Part shown: positions 1 through 7,693 of the stretch, one piece after another
How the letters are laid out: each line of letters opens with the position of its first letter
Position numbering within the stretch: the stretch's first letter is position 1
Source: Deltaproteobacteria bacterium
Lineage (GTDB): Bacteria; Bdellovibrionota_C; UBA2361; SZUA-149; JADYYL01
DNA: 17,387 bases
Direction: 5' to 3'
Assembly: GCA_020853655.1 (NCBI GenBank)
Contig: JADYYL010000416.1
Location: 1 to 17,387 of the forward strand
The notes under the pieces: model-generated
The model's input: the letters and a program-made list of their open reading frames with translations, nothing else
Databases searched by the model: none
Told to the model about the DNA's origin: nothing
Program-made: the position numbers and the translations under genes

Positions 1-944
1 AGTCCGAACGATGCAGTAATAATCCCCATGTTCTCAATGCTACTGTAGGCAAGCAGGCGCTTGAGCTCCGGCTGACCGAGCGCGAAGAGCACTCCAAACA
101 CCGCGGTACACAGTCCGATACCGATGAGCGCGACTGACCACCACAGCGGACCTCCGCCGAGCAAGGACAGGAAGCGGACGATGCCGTACACCCCGATATT
201 GATCACCGCTCCGGACATGACGGCAGAGGCATGACTCGGCGCCGCCGGATGGGCTTCGGGGAGCCAGACGTGGAGCGGCACGAGCCCGGCTTTCATACCG
301 AATCCGATAAGCAGCAGGCCGAAGATGGCCGAGGAATGGTGGTGTGGGGATTGTCCAAGAGCGTCGAAATCGAAGGAATTCGTGGCTCCTGCGAGGAGGA
401 GGAACGCGGCAATCAGCGCAGCGCTACCGATGTGCATGGCAATGACGTAACGAATTGCAGCCCGACGCACATGTGGCTGATCGTGTTGTGCCGCGAGTAA
501 GAAGAATGGGGCGATGGATGCAACTTCCCAAGCGATCAGGAACATGATCGCATTGTGTGCACAGATCACGAGGATCAAATTGCCGACGAGTAGATTGAAG
601 AAGAACCAGATCGAGGCAACCGCGCGCGGAGGGTAGTGCAGGACATACTGACTGCCATACACCGCGGCGATCGCGGAGACTCCAAGTATCGGCAGAAGAA
701 ATACGGCAGAAAGAGCGTCGAGGTGAAGAACGAAGTCCATGAGAGGGACGTTCGACGGAAATCGGATCGGCGTGGACGGCCGGCCGGCAAAGAGTACTCG
801 AAGCGCGGCAATGAGGGCGAGTAAACAACCTGCCACACACGACCCCGCCCCTATCGCAGAGCTCGCACGTGGTTCGTCCTTATAAAAGACGGACACAGCA
901 CCGCCGAGGAAAAGCAGCACGAGCGAAACGAGGACAAGTTCCAA
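1..944 (-). CDS. hyfB: HyfB/HycC-type proton-translocating membrane subunit, N-terminal part (runs off the left edge)
   Basis: The minus strand is open from 944 to the window edge (about 314 codons) and encodes a very hydrophobic protein. Its family (hydrogenase-4/formate hydrogenlyase subunit B, related to NuoL/M/N) forms the ion-pumping membrane arm of complex I-like enzymes. Diagnostic segments are a TM5-type WEVAS with a conserved Glu (about residue 140), GMKAGLVPLHVWLPEAHP with the conserved TM Lys (about 218), PSHASAVMSG, and RLLAYSSIENMGII at the edge; the last is typical of HyfB/HycC rather than NuoL/NuoM. An in-frame stop lies at 981-983 and no ATG precedes the hydrophobic start. TTG at 942-944, five bases after an AAAGGA ribosome site, is therefore my chosen start. 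The rest of the gene and any hydrogenase or Nuo-like partners lie outside the window. Which oxidoreductase it serves cannot be seen. Confidence 0.88.
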   Translation of the reverse strand, partial: MELVLVSLVLLFLGGAVSVFYKDEPRASSAIGAGSCVAGCLLALIAALRVLFAGRPSTPIRFPSNVPLMDFVLHLDALSAVFLLPILGVSAIAAVYGSQYVLHYPPRAVASIWFFFNLLVGNLILVICAHNAIMFLIAWEVASIAPFFLLAAQHDQPHVRRAAIRYVIAMHIGSAALIAAFLLLAGATNSFDFDALGQSPHHHSSAIFGLLLIGFGMKAGLVPLHVWLPEAHPAAPSHASAVMSGAVINIGVYGIVRFLSLLGGGPLWWSVALIGIGLCTAVFGVLFALGQPELKRLLAYSSIENMGIITASFG

Positions 945-1103
945 AACTTTCCTTTGAGCAACGTTCTCTTCACTGGAGTGTCATGGAACGCGTCGAATGA
1001 GAGCACGTTCCTCGGGTCAGTCGGAGCAATCCACGTGAACGATGGTGTGATCCTCGCGACCGAAAGGAGGGTATCTCGGTGCGGTTCTACGAGGGAAGTA
1101 AAA

Positions 1104-2885
1104 TCAGGGCGATTGTTTCGTCGCGGCTTGCACTGCTCCCTTGGAGGAATCGAGGGGCTCGTTGGACCGCAATCGGGCTCGCAAGGTCGCTCCCCACGCC
1201 TTGATATATCCTTGGTCGACGGACGAAAAGAACGTTTTGCCCTGTTCGTGCAGCATCATGGCGCGGAGAAGCCAATCGAAGTGCGCGAGCGACTGCTCAA
1301 AGCGCCCCTGGCGCTCAAGCAACTCGCCGAGTGCCAGGTGAATCTCTGGGCTTGTTGGGTAGAGTTGGCCGAGGGCGGGGAGCACCTGGTCAAATCCGGG
1401 AACTCTCACCAGGTCCAAGAGCGCAAGGCGAACGACCTCGGCGCGGAAAAAGTCGCGCGATCTTGCGTCTGACGCAAGGCGCTGCAGGACTCTCTTCCAC
1501 AGTTCGAGCCGCGACTGGACCTCCGCAACAGATATGGCAAGCAAGAAGGCGCGAAGATCTCTTGGGAATCGCGTGACGTGAGACTGCAAGAGCGTCGGAA
1601 ACGCGGCATCTCGAGCCGCCGCCGTGAGCCTCAGGGCGGCGATGCTCCACTCGATATTCGAGGGGCTCCGTTCCGAAGCGCTGCGAATCTCTGCAAGAGC
1701 CTCTTGACGTTGCTTCTCGTTCCACTGCTTCTGAACGGACTTTAATACGCGTGTGGTCTCTGTTTCGAGTTCAGGTGTCCCATCGAGTTCGTGGGCACCG
1801 ACCCCAACAGGCCACGATGCGCTTGCGGGCTCTGTGCTGGGAAACATCGAACTGTAGAGTCGTAGGCGCTCCGAGTCGGCCGACTGGAGACGTCGATCTC
1901 GAACGTAAGTGTACGCGCGCTCTGCCGCGGTTCGCACCTTCTCCGGGTTGGCCATGAAGCTCCGGAGGATCTCTTCGGCTTCGTCAAGTGATCGATAGGT
2001 TGGAACACCGGTCGCGGCGATGAAATCGCGGTAGATAAGAGTATCAGGGAGGATCGGTAACGCTCCGGATGCGGCGATCTCCACGGCTTTGATGTCGCTG
2101 CGTCCTCGATTGTAGGGCGTGTCGAGCAACGGGACGATACCGATGTGGATCGGTAGCCAGAACTCAAAGTACTGGTCCATTGAACCCCACGGCTTGAATC
2201 GGAGCCGATCTTTGGGAACGTGAACCAACGACGGAAGCGTCTCATTCCCCATGAGGTGGAGATTGGACTGCGGAAAATCTGCGATGAGCCGACCGATATT
2301 CGGCGCGAATGAAAGGATGTCCGCCATATGCCCGAGGGACCCCGCCCAGCCGACATTGATCTCAGTCCCCGGTTTGGCAGGATGCTGCGCAAACGGGGGG
2401 AGATCTCGGGGATAGTAGTTCGGAAGCACGTGAATCGGGATTGCGGTCCGCGACGCGAACAGCTCCGCGAGTCCCGGGCCCGTGACGATCAACCCGTCGC
2501 TCGCGTTGAGGATCGTTTCGTAGGTTTGCCACAACAGGGGAGAGCTCCACGCCTCGGCGACGGGCGACCACGGCGCCGGCTCGTAGAAGTTGTCATTATA
2601 CTCGACGAGCGTTCTTCGTCCGAGCTTCCGTCGTTCTTCAATGATCGGCAGAAGGTCAAGATCCTGGGACTGGAACAAGACGAGAAGGTCCGCGGAGAGA
2701 GCCCAGTCCTTGCGTTCTTTCGCTTCCGCGCTGAGGTTGATCACGCGCAGCGTCCCGTCTTGTCTGGCGAGTTCCTGTGCGGGCCAGCGCATTCGATAGA
2801 AGCTATCGCCGGTGTCATTCTTCAAAACGAGTTGCACAATCGTTCGAATGGCTGGTGCCGATTTCGATTTCTTTGCTGAGCTCAT
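1104..2885 (-). CDS. GT-B glycosyltransferase (GT4-like) with C-terminal helical/TPR-like extension
   Basis: A 593-residue protein. Residues about 10-345 look like a GT-B glycosyltransferase: an EYNDNFYEP segment (95-103), VGWAGSLGH (178-186) opening the nucleotide-sugar half, and KAVEIAASGALPI (266-278) with the donor-binding Glu at 269, as in GT4 enzymes. Residues about 380-580 are helix-rich and end in a TPR-like repeat (YPTSPEIHLALGELLERQGRFEQSLAHF, given here in two parts: YPTSPEIHLALGELL then ERQGRFEQSLAHF). The frame is open up to 3014, but ATG 2885 is preferred. Upstream starts would overlap the preceding GT by up to 86 bases, and the extra residues are low-quality. A weak AAGACGG lies upstream. 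It follows the 2929-4059 GT by 43 bases, so the two are probably one transcript for polysaccharide or protein glycosylation. Acceptor and sugar are unknown. Confidence 0.82.
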   Translation of the reverse strand: MSSAKKSKSAPAIRTIVQLVLKNDTGDSFYRMRWPAQELARQDGTLRVINLSAEAKERKDWALSADLLVLFQSQDLDLLPIIEERRKLGRRTLVEYNDNFYEPAPWSPVAEAWSSPLLWQTYETILNASDGLIVTGPGLAELFASRTAIPIHVLPNYYPRDLPPFAQHPAKPGTEINVGWAGSLGHMADILSFAPNIGRLIADFPQSNLHLMGNETLPSLVHVPKDRLRFKPWGSMDQYFEFWLPIHIGIVPLLDTPYNRGRSDIKAVEIAASGALPILPDTLIYRDFIAATGVPTYRSLDEAEEILRSFMANPEKVRTAAERAYTYVRDRRLQSADSERLRLYSSMFPSTEPASASWPVGVGAHELDGTPELETETTRVLKSVQKQWNEKQRQEALAEIRSASERSPSNIEWSIAALRLTAAARDAAFPTLLQSHVTRFPRDLRAFLLAISVAEVQSRLELWKRVLQRLASDARSRDFFRAEVVRLALLDLVRVPGFDQVLPALGQLYPTSPEIHLALGELLERQGRFEQSLAHFDWLLRAMMLHEQGKTFFSSVDQGYIKAWGATLRARLRSNEPLDSSKGAVQAATKQSP

Positions 2886-2928
2886 GCCGTCTTTGTTGTT
2901 GTGTCCATGGATACGTGCCCGGCCCGTT

Positions 2929-4059
2929 TCACAAGGCCGAATAGTATGTCCGATACGCGTCCAGCATCTCGTCGACGAGCCGAACTTGCGGGAGTTGCCA
3001 TGCTCGCCAATCATCTGTCGTTACAAACGACTCAAGAGCCTCTGCCATTGATTCTGGCGAAGCCGGGTCGGCGAGCCGACCGTTGATGCCATCTTGGATG
3101 CGCTCGGCGAGTGCCCCGATTCGGGACGCAACGACCGGCTTACGGGCGTGCCACAGCTCGGAAAGCTCGAGGGAATAGTTCTCTCGAAAGATCGAGGGGA
3201 TGACACCGACGTCGAACTGTCCGCAGATCCCAGAGAGATCCGTGACGTCATACTTCCCATGAAACGTGACGCCCGGCGGCGCTACTGCCGGCGGCTGTTC
3301 TCCGCCACCAAAGAAGTGTAGCTCGGTATGGCGATGTCGCTCGTGAACGAGTGCAAATGCATCGAGGAGCACCCGCCATCCTTTCTGCGGAAGAAGGCTA
3401 CTGACGCAGCCGAATCGTATGAAGCCGTCCCGTGGTCGCGGTGCTGGAGCGGGGAATGGAACTATACCGTGCGGGATCACCTGCGACGAGAGCCCGCAAA
3501 TGATGGAGAGAAACTTCTGAAGATAGAGTGAGGGGACGATTCGGTTCTTTATCCGAACGATGTCTCGTTGGAGCACGTCGCGACGCTCAAGGATATACTC
3601 CGAAATATTCGCGCCATACAACCGAATGACGTGCTGTTCTTCCCATGAGTCTTCCGGACGTTCTGCGAAGAGCAGCGTGAAGTTCGGCGAGAGTAAGTAG
3701 TAGTCGTGGAAGCTGAGCACCACGGGCACGCCGAGCGCGCCGATATCTGCAATCAGCGAGAGCGGCCAATAAATGAAATGCTGTATGTGGATGATGTCGG
3801 GGCGGAACTTTCGAAGGGCTTGTTGAAGTGCTGAGTCGACCGAGGCGACTCGGTATGGTGTCACCGGAAACGGAACCGTCTCTGCGGGGAATGACTCTGT
3901 CGCGCCAGTGCGTGTGCGTCGAAGGTGTAGCTCTCCGTTCTCCGGATAGAGAATCGCGGTTTCGTACGAGCCGTCGAGACCCGCAGCGAGGGTCTTGGTG
4001 TGCTCTTCTGTCCCGCCTCGGTTGTTGTAGCAGTGGAGGATGTAGAGGATGCGCTTCAT
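2929..4059 (-). CDS. Glycosyltransferase, GT4 family
   Basis: A 376-residue GT-B fold enzyme that should transfer a sugar from a nucleotide donor in the cytoplasm. The N-terminal half starts MKRILYILHCYNNRGGTEEH with the glycine-rich acceptor loop at 14-17 and carries DIIHIQHF (88-95). The C-terminal half opens at FGCVSSLLPQKGW (216-228) and carries the EX7E pair of GT4 enzymes at E293 and E301 (FRENYSLELSE), followed by ARKPVVASRIGALAERI. The frame continues to 4152, but the added 31 residues match nothing expected, while ATG 4059 gives the canonical beta-strand start. No clear ribosome site precedes it. It is the first gene of a probable two-gene minus-strand operon with the 1104-2885 GT. 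Its upstream side faces the repeat-rich region 4060-5029. Confidence 0.9.
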   Translation of the reverse strand: MKRILYILHCYNNRGGTEEHTKTLAAGLDGSYETAILYPENGELHLRRTRTGATESFPAETVPFPVTPYRVASVDSALQQALRKFRPDIIHIQHFIYWPLSLIADIGALGVPVVLSFHDYYLLSPNFTLLFAERPEDSWEEQHVIRLYGANISEYILERRDVLQRDIVRIKNRIVPSLYLQKFLSIICGLSSQVIPHGIVPFPAPAPRPRDGFIRFGCVSSLLPQKGWRVLLDAFALVHERHRHTELHFFGGGEQPPAVAPPGVTFHGKYDVTDLSGICGQFDVGVIPSIFRENYSLELSELWHARKPVVASRIGALAERIQDGINGRLADPASPESMAEALESFVTTDDWRAWQLPQVRLVDEMLDAYRTYYSAL

Positions 4060-4114
4060 GGCGTGCTTGGGGCTCGGTCCGTCACTACTCACCGGTTGTC
4101 GTCTCCCGGTGCTA

Positions 4115-4146
4115 TGGCATCTCGGTTCTGTGGCATCTCGGTTCAA
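4115..4146. repeat. Short tandem direct repeat (16-bp period)
   Basis: TGGCATCTCGGTTC occurs at 4115-4128 and again at 4131-4144, separated by two bases. This makes two units of a 16-bp period. It lies 55-90 bases upstream of the 2929-4059 glycosyltransferase start, where a promoter would be expected. It could be a duplicated regulator site or simple slippage. Confidence 0.7.
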
Positions 4147-4281
4147 AAGCATGCTCTGGAGGTGGGTCGACCCAGCAACAGAGCGTCGTGCTCTGTTCGT
4201 TTCTGCCCGAATGGACCCGTTCCGGAAACAAAAACTTCGTGGGAAAGCCCTCGGTCTTTCCTTGTCCTATTCCGACCCTCG

Positions 4282-4428
4282 CTAGGGAAGCTCTGATGAA
4301 GTCGATCTCGGCGCCATACTTCGTTGCGGGAGATGCCTGCGGCGCTCAAGTATAAGAATACAGTCCGCTCCTCGGCATTCCCGCGCCTCGTCTGGCACTC
4401 GACCTCAACTTCATCAGAGCTTCCCTAG
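4282..4428. mobile_element. IS5-like MITE (147 bp including flanking CTAG)
   Basis: A perfect 21-bp inverted repeat bounds this segment (4282-4302 and 4408-4428). The outermost four bases on each side are CTAG and the inner 17 are GGAAGCTCTGATGAAGT and its complement. IS5-group transposases duplicate a 4-bp YTAR target such as CTAG, so I read this as target duplication plus 17-bp terminal inverted repeats. The interior (about 105 bp) is too short for a transposase and shows no convincing ORF, so it would depend on an autonomous relative elsewhere. It lies in the intergenic region between divergent glycosyltransferases. Whether the CTAG belongs to the element or is a duplicated target cannot be settled from one copy. 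Confidence 0.78.
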
Positions 4429-4435
4429 AACTGAT

Positions 4436-4467
4436 TTCATAAATCCCCATCCGTGGGGATTTATGAA
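4436..4467. repeat. Perfect 14-bp stem hairpin
   Basis: The left arm TTCATAAATCCCCA (4436-4449) and right arm TGGGGATTTATGAA (4454-4467) are perfect complements around a 4-base loop. The flanks GAAC (4428-4431) and GTTC (4468-4471) extend the symmetry past a 4-base bulge. It is the left subterminal hairpin of the 4425-4595 element. Confidence 0.9.
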
Positions 4468-4480
4468 GTTCTCCAAGCTC

Positions 4481-4588
4481 GACTGGGGCCCCGAATCGCC
4501 CCAGTCTCGCGTCGAACCGGCCGGTTCGAGCTTCGCTCTCACCACCGTAGGCGCCATCCTGGCGCCTGAGAACCCATTTAAGAAATGG
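4481..4588. repeat. Run of four further hairpins/palindromes
   Basis: Four separate inverted repeats follow each other. GACTGGGG (4481-4488) pairs with CCCCAGTC (4499-4506). TCGAACCGGCCGGTTCGA (4512-4529) is an 18-bp perfect palindrome. AGGCGCC (4549-4555) pairs with GGCGCCT (4561-4567). CCATTT (4574-4579) pairs with AAATGG (4583-4588). With the 4436-4467 hairpin this makes five within 155 bases, far denser than elsewhere in the window. Confidence 0.85.
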
Positions 4589-4804
4589 ATTCTAGAGCAG
4601 GGGTGTGAAACGCCGTGGGCGAGAACTGCTGGGTGCGAGTGTCTGTTACGGCGAGGTCGCGCAATCCGAAACGATTCGTCTGAAAGTCGACTTGTTCACA
4701 ACCCCCTCGGGCGTGTTATGCACTATTCTCTCGTTGCGAGAGTCTGAGAGCAGATGCAGGAGCGAGGAGAGTTGCCGGAGGAGGTGGCGGGGTCGCTGAG
4801 GCGT

Positions 4805-4855
4805 CGCGGCGAAACCGACGATACACGACGATACGGAGGTATCGTTGCCGCCGCG
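4805..4855. repeat. Imperfect long hairpin with perfect inner stem
   Basis: ACGATAC (4828-4834) and GTATCGT (4839-4845) form a perfect 7-bp stem with loop GGAG. CGCGGC (4805-4810) and GCCGCG (4850-4855) can close an outer stem. CGACGATAC is also directly repeated just before the stem. A regulatory or repeat-element role is possible, but there is no other support. Confidence 0.6.
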
Positions 4856-4909
4856 TTCTCGTACTCTGCAAAATTACATGTGCGCTCCGGATTTGCCATC
4901 GAGGCGGCT

Positions 4910-4921
4910 GGGGGGGGGGGG
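4910..4921 (+). repeat. Homopolymer tract of 12 G
   Basis: Twelve consecutive G residues lie about 110 bases upstream of the broken glycosyltransferase. Long G runs are prone to slipped-strand length change in replication and to sequencing error. The position suits promoter-spacing phase variation, but no -35/-10 pair was found around it. Confidence 0.9.
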
Positions 4922-5029
4922 TAGGTCCGACTCGGCCAATCTCTCCCTCTCCGTGGTCGAATTGGTGAAAACTCATGAAAGATTCGATCGTGCTCGTATT
5001 CGTCTCGTCGTAGCAGAAGGGTGAAGCTT

Positions 5030-6085
5030 TTGCGTATCGCGTTTGTTGCGGACAAGTGTATCCCGGTTCACGCTCGTTCGCTTGATGAACGGCCACTCGG
5101 CGGTACGGAAACAGGTCTCATCCGCATTGCGGAGGAGTTCGTTCGACTCGGTCACGATGTCGTCGTGTTTACCTCTCTCCCGGAGCCCGTTGGCTCGATT
5201 CCACGCTATCTTCCCCTCAGCGCTATTTCGAGCAGCCAAGCGTTTGACGTTGCGATTGCCGTCAAAGACTGGCGCTCTCTCTATTCCGGCGTGCGCGCAC
5301 AGAAGTGGTGCTACTGGACGGGAGACGGCGCTGAGCAGTACAGCACTTTCGGAGTTGGGGATAGGCGCGTAGAGCAACGGATCCACGCGTTGTTCTGCGC
5401 GAGCAGCTGGCACCGAGAGACACTTTGCGCTCAAAGCGGATTTGACCCGACGCGTGCGAAAGTTGTGGGAAACGGGGTGCATCTTGCACATTTTCTCGGC
5501 GGTGAACGGAGGTCTCCTCGGCGCCTGATCTTTACTTCAGCGCCCTATCGCGGATTGCAGTTTATGCCGCGCATCTTTTCGGCACTGAAGCGCAAGTATG
5601 CGGATCTTGAACTCCACGTGTTCTCGGGGATGAAGCTCTACGATACGGATCGTCCGTTTGAAGGTCCCCATAAAGATTTCGAACGGGAGATCTCGGCCGC
5701 GCTCTCGAAGCTCGCCGGAGTGTATCTGTACTGAAATGTTCTCCAGAAGCAGCTTGCGTCGGAATACTTAAAGAGCTCGATCTTCGTGTATCCAAATGCG
5801 GTGGAGGAGACGTTTTGTATTACGGCCATCGAGGCTCAGGCCGCAGGATGTCCCGTTGTTGCGTCTCGAAATTCTGCGTTACCGGAAACCGTCGGTGAGG
5901 CCGGCATTCTCATCGATGGGGAGGTTGGTAGCGAGCACTACCTTCAGCACTTTGCCGCGGCGGTCGATCGCCTGCTCGGCGATGAGAATCTACGTTCCCA
6001 ACTGGGTGGGATCGGCCAAGCGCGAGTCCGGCAGCACTTTACTTGGCAACATGTCGCGGAACGCATGATAAGGGCCCTCGAATGA
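5030..6085 (+). pseudogene. GT4 glycosyltransferase interrupted by an in-frame TGA at 5732-5734
   Basis: One continuous reading frame encodes a 351-residue GT4 enzyme except for a TGA at codon 235. Before it lie the N-terminal Rossmann half (MRIAFVADKCIP, LGGTET loop at 23-28, FCASSW, VVGNGV) and the start of the donor half (LIFTSAPYRGLQFMP). After it the frame continues without shift into NVLQKQLASEY, then VYPNAVEETFCITAIEA with the EX7E pair E260/E268, and AAGCPVVASRNSALPETVG. Relatives often have YHGNV-like sequence here, so GGA to TGA (Gly lost) is the simplest change. Truncation at 234 residues would remove the donor-binding motif. TTG 5030 is preferred as the start: AGAAGG ends nine bases before it, whereas the GTG at 5021 directly abuts that site. 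TGA stops other genes here, so recoding is unlikely; sequencing error remains possible. The frame ends in ATGA overlapping lnt. Confidence 0.85.
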
Positions 6086-7674
6086 GAGACATAATCACCC
6101 TTGTCGGCTACGCGGCTGCGGGCATCCTCGTGGGATGCGGATTCCTCTTCCCGGAGACGGCGACGTCTGCCGTGTGTGGGTTGGCGGGTGCCGCGCCGTT
6201 GGTGGCGATGTGTCGAGCGCGGACATCGCTTCGCGGTGTGTTCGTCTTCGGCTTTTTCCTGTCGGCGTTCGGATTCTATTGGATCCCATACACAATCAAA
6301 ACGTTCGGCGGTTTTTCGTCGGGTATGGCGAGTCTTCTGTACGCGCTGTTTTGTGTGGCTAATGCGCTGCAGTTCGTTCTCTTCGGGGTGCTGTATCGAC
6401 GCCTCCGAGCAACTGTGCTGGAGGATTTCTCCTTGGCCCTCCCGTTTTCGTGGCTCGCCGCGTGGCAGCTGTTCCCGGCCATCTTCCCGTGGAATTTTTC
6501 CCACACGCTGATTGTCGTTCAGCCGTTTGCGATGCTCGCGCAGCTATTTGGAATGGCGACGCTCGACGTATTCCTGCTGATATGGGTTGAGATCGTCCTC
6601 CGCGTGATGTCGTCGATGCGACGTGGAGAGCTCGAGCTGCGACTTCCACTCCTTATATCGAGCGCAAGTTTTGTTCTCTTGCTCGTCGGAACCTCGCTTG
6701 GTGGATCGTTGCGCGACGAGTTGGCGCGGGCGCCGAAAGTGACGGTGGGGTTGATCCAGGGCAATCTCGAGGCACATCAGAAGGGAGACATCTCCTATCT
6801 CGAGGCGAATCTTGCCGCCTATCGGCGGCTCTCCGATACCGCGGTGCGGGAAGGCGCGTCGCTCCTGTTTTGGCCCGAAACGGTTATGAATGCCTGGATT
6901 CCTGAGAATGCGCATACCGTCGCAGATCAGAAGTACGACCCTTGGCCCGCGCGAGTAGTGCCGCTTATGTTCGGAGCGCTCAGCTATCGAATGCCGCCCG
7001 CGTCCGTCGCTCCCACTGACGAAAACATCTCTCGATTCAATTCTGCGTTCGCGATCGACCCGATGGGGCAAGTCACTGGAAAGTTTCACAAGCGGGTGCT
7101 CATGCCGTTCGGGGAGTATCTGCCATTTGCGAGCGTGTTCCCATTCCTTCGCGCGTTGAGTCCTCATACCGGAAACTTCGCATTTGGCGATTTGAGCGGA
7201 CCTGTCGAGATGCTCGCTCAGGAAGGGAAGAACTTGCTGCGCATCCCGGTGCAACCTCTCATCTGCTACGAAGACATCGTCTCGTCCGTCGCCGATGCCG
7301 GGGCGTTGGCGGGGGCGGCGTTTCTCGTCAATCTCACAAACGATGCGTGGTATGGCGTCAGCAAAGCTCCCTATCAACACCACTTGCTCGCCATGGGGAG
7401 GGCAGTCGAGACAAAGCGTTACCTCCTGCGTGTGACCAACACCGGATTGACGGGAGTGGTGAATCCGCTTGGTCAGACGGAGGCGACGCTCCCCATTTTC
7501 ACGGAAGGAGTTCTTGTCAGATCGATACCGCTCCTCAGCGGTCCAACCACCGCGGCCCAGCTCGGAGGGAGACAGAACTGGCTCATCTCGATCTTTGCGA
7601 TGGTCTTCTTCTTCCTTCGTCGACGCTCTGCGCTGGCAGAGTCGACCTCCTCGTCGAAGAACCGCAGGATGTAA
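6082..7674 (+). CDS. lnt: Apolipoprotein N-acyltransferase
   Basis: Lnt adds the third acyl chain to the N-terminal Cys of diacylated lipoproteins, the last step of lipoprotein maturation at the inner membrane. The 530-residue protein has six or more N-terminal membrane segments (about 1-210), then a periplasmic nitrilase-fold domain from VTVGLIQGN (about 228) to about 500, and a final membrane segment near 505-520. The catalytic triad is visible: E266 (LLFWPETVM), K337 (FHKRVLMPFGEYLPF, with the loop Glu at 345) and C395 (LICYEDI), in register with the E. coli E267/K335/C387 pattern. ATG 6082 overlaps the stop of the preceding glycosyltransferase (ATGA), which implies translational coupling; the open frame upstream to 6043 is inside that gene. 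Two predicted lipoproteins, possible substrates, follow downstream. Confidence 0.96.
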   Translation: MRDIITLVGYAAAGILVGCGFLFPETATSAVCGLAGAAPLVAMCRARTSLRGVFVFGFFLSAFGFYWIPYTIKTFGGFSSGMASLLYALFCVANALQFVLFGVLYRRLRATVLEDFSLALPFSWLAAWQLFPAIFPWNFSHTLIVVQPFAMLAQLFGMATLDVFLLIWVEIVLRVMSSMRRGELELRLPLLISSASFVLLLVGTSLGGSLRDELARAPKVTVGLIQGNLEAHQKGDISYLEANLAAYRRLSDTAVREGASLLFWPETVMNAWIPENAHTVADQKYDPWPARVVPLMFGALSYRMPPASVAPTDENISRFNSAFAIDPMGQVTGKFHKRVLMPFGEYLPFASVFPFLRALSPHTGNFAFGDLSGPVEMLAQEGKNLLRIPVQPLICYEDIVSSVADAGALAGAAFLVNLTNDAWYGVSKAPYQHHLLAMGRAVETKRYLLRVTNTGLTGVVNPLGQTEATLPIFTEGVLVRSIPLLSGPTTAAQLGGRQNWLISIFAMVFFFLRRRSALAESTSSSKNRRM

Positions 7675-7693
7675 TGTATTGAGGCTGCGCCTG

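Larger units (their letters stand above)
4425..4595. mobile_element. Second CTAG-bounded, palindrome-packed element abutting the MITE
   Basis: This segment starts at the MITE's right CTAG (4425-4428) and ends at another CTAG (4592-4595). Its ends are imperfect inverted repeats. The left end reads CTAGAACTGATTTCATAAAT; the reverse complement of the right end reads CTAGAATCCATTTCTTAAAT, with 16 of 20 positions identical. Internally, GTTCTC (4468-4473) pairs with GAGAAC (4568-4573) and AAGCTCGA (4475-4482) with TCGAGCTT (4526-4533), so the inverted symmetry continues inward. No coding sequence fits. It may be another non-autonomous transposable element, or a structured repeat whose CTAG was the MITE's insertion site. 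The family is not recognised. Confidence 0.55.
4596..5020. other. Non-coding remainder of the divergent intergenic region
   Basis: I see no credible gene here. Short open frames have no recognisable domain. The stretch holds a 6-bp hairpin (CTCTCG 4728-4733 with CGAGAG 4737-4742), the hairpin at 4805-4855 and a 12-G tract at 4910-4921. The AGAAGG at 5015-5020 is the ribosome site of the next gene. No convincing sigma-70 promoter was found for that gene. Confidence 0.5.

Noticed and set aside
4481..4546. tRNA-like T-arm (GGTTCGAGC) and a downstream CACCACC.
   Set aside because: The rest does not fold as a cloverleaf, and the motif belongs to an 18-bp palindrome.
4605..4799. A 64-codon open frame on the plus strand with moderately protein-like composition.
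   Set aside because: No recognisable domain or ribosome site was found, and it lies in a repeat-rich intergenic region.
5732..5734. TGA as a sense codon (tryptophan/glycine recoding or selenocysteine).
   Set aside because: TGA ends several other genes here (for example at 6085 and 8651), and no clear SECIS-like stem follows.
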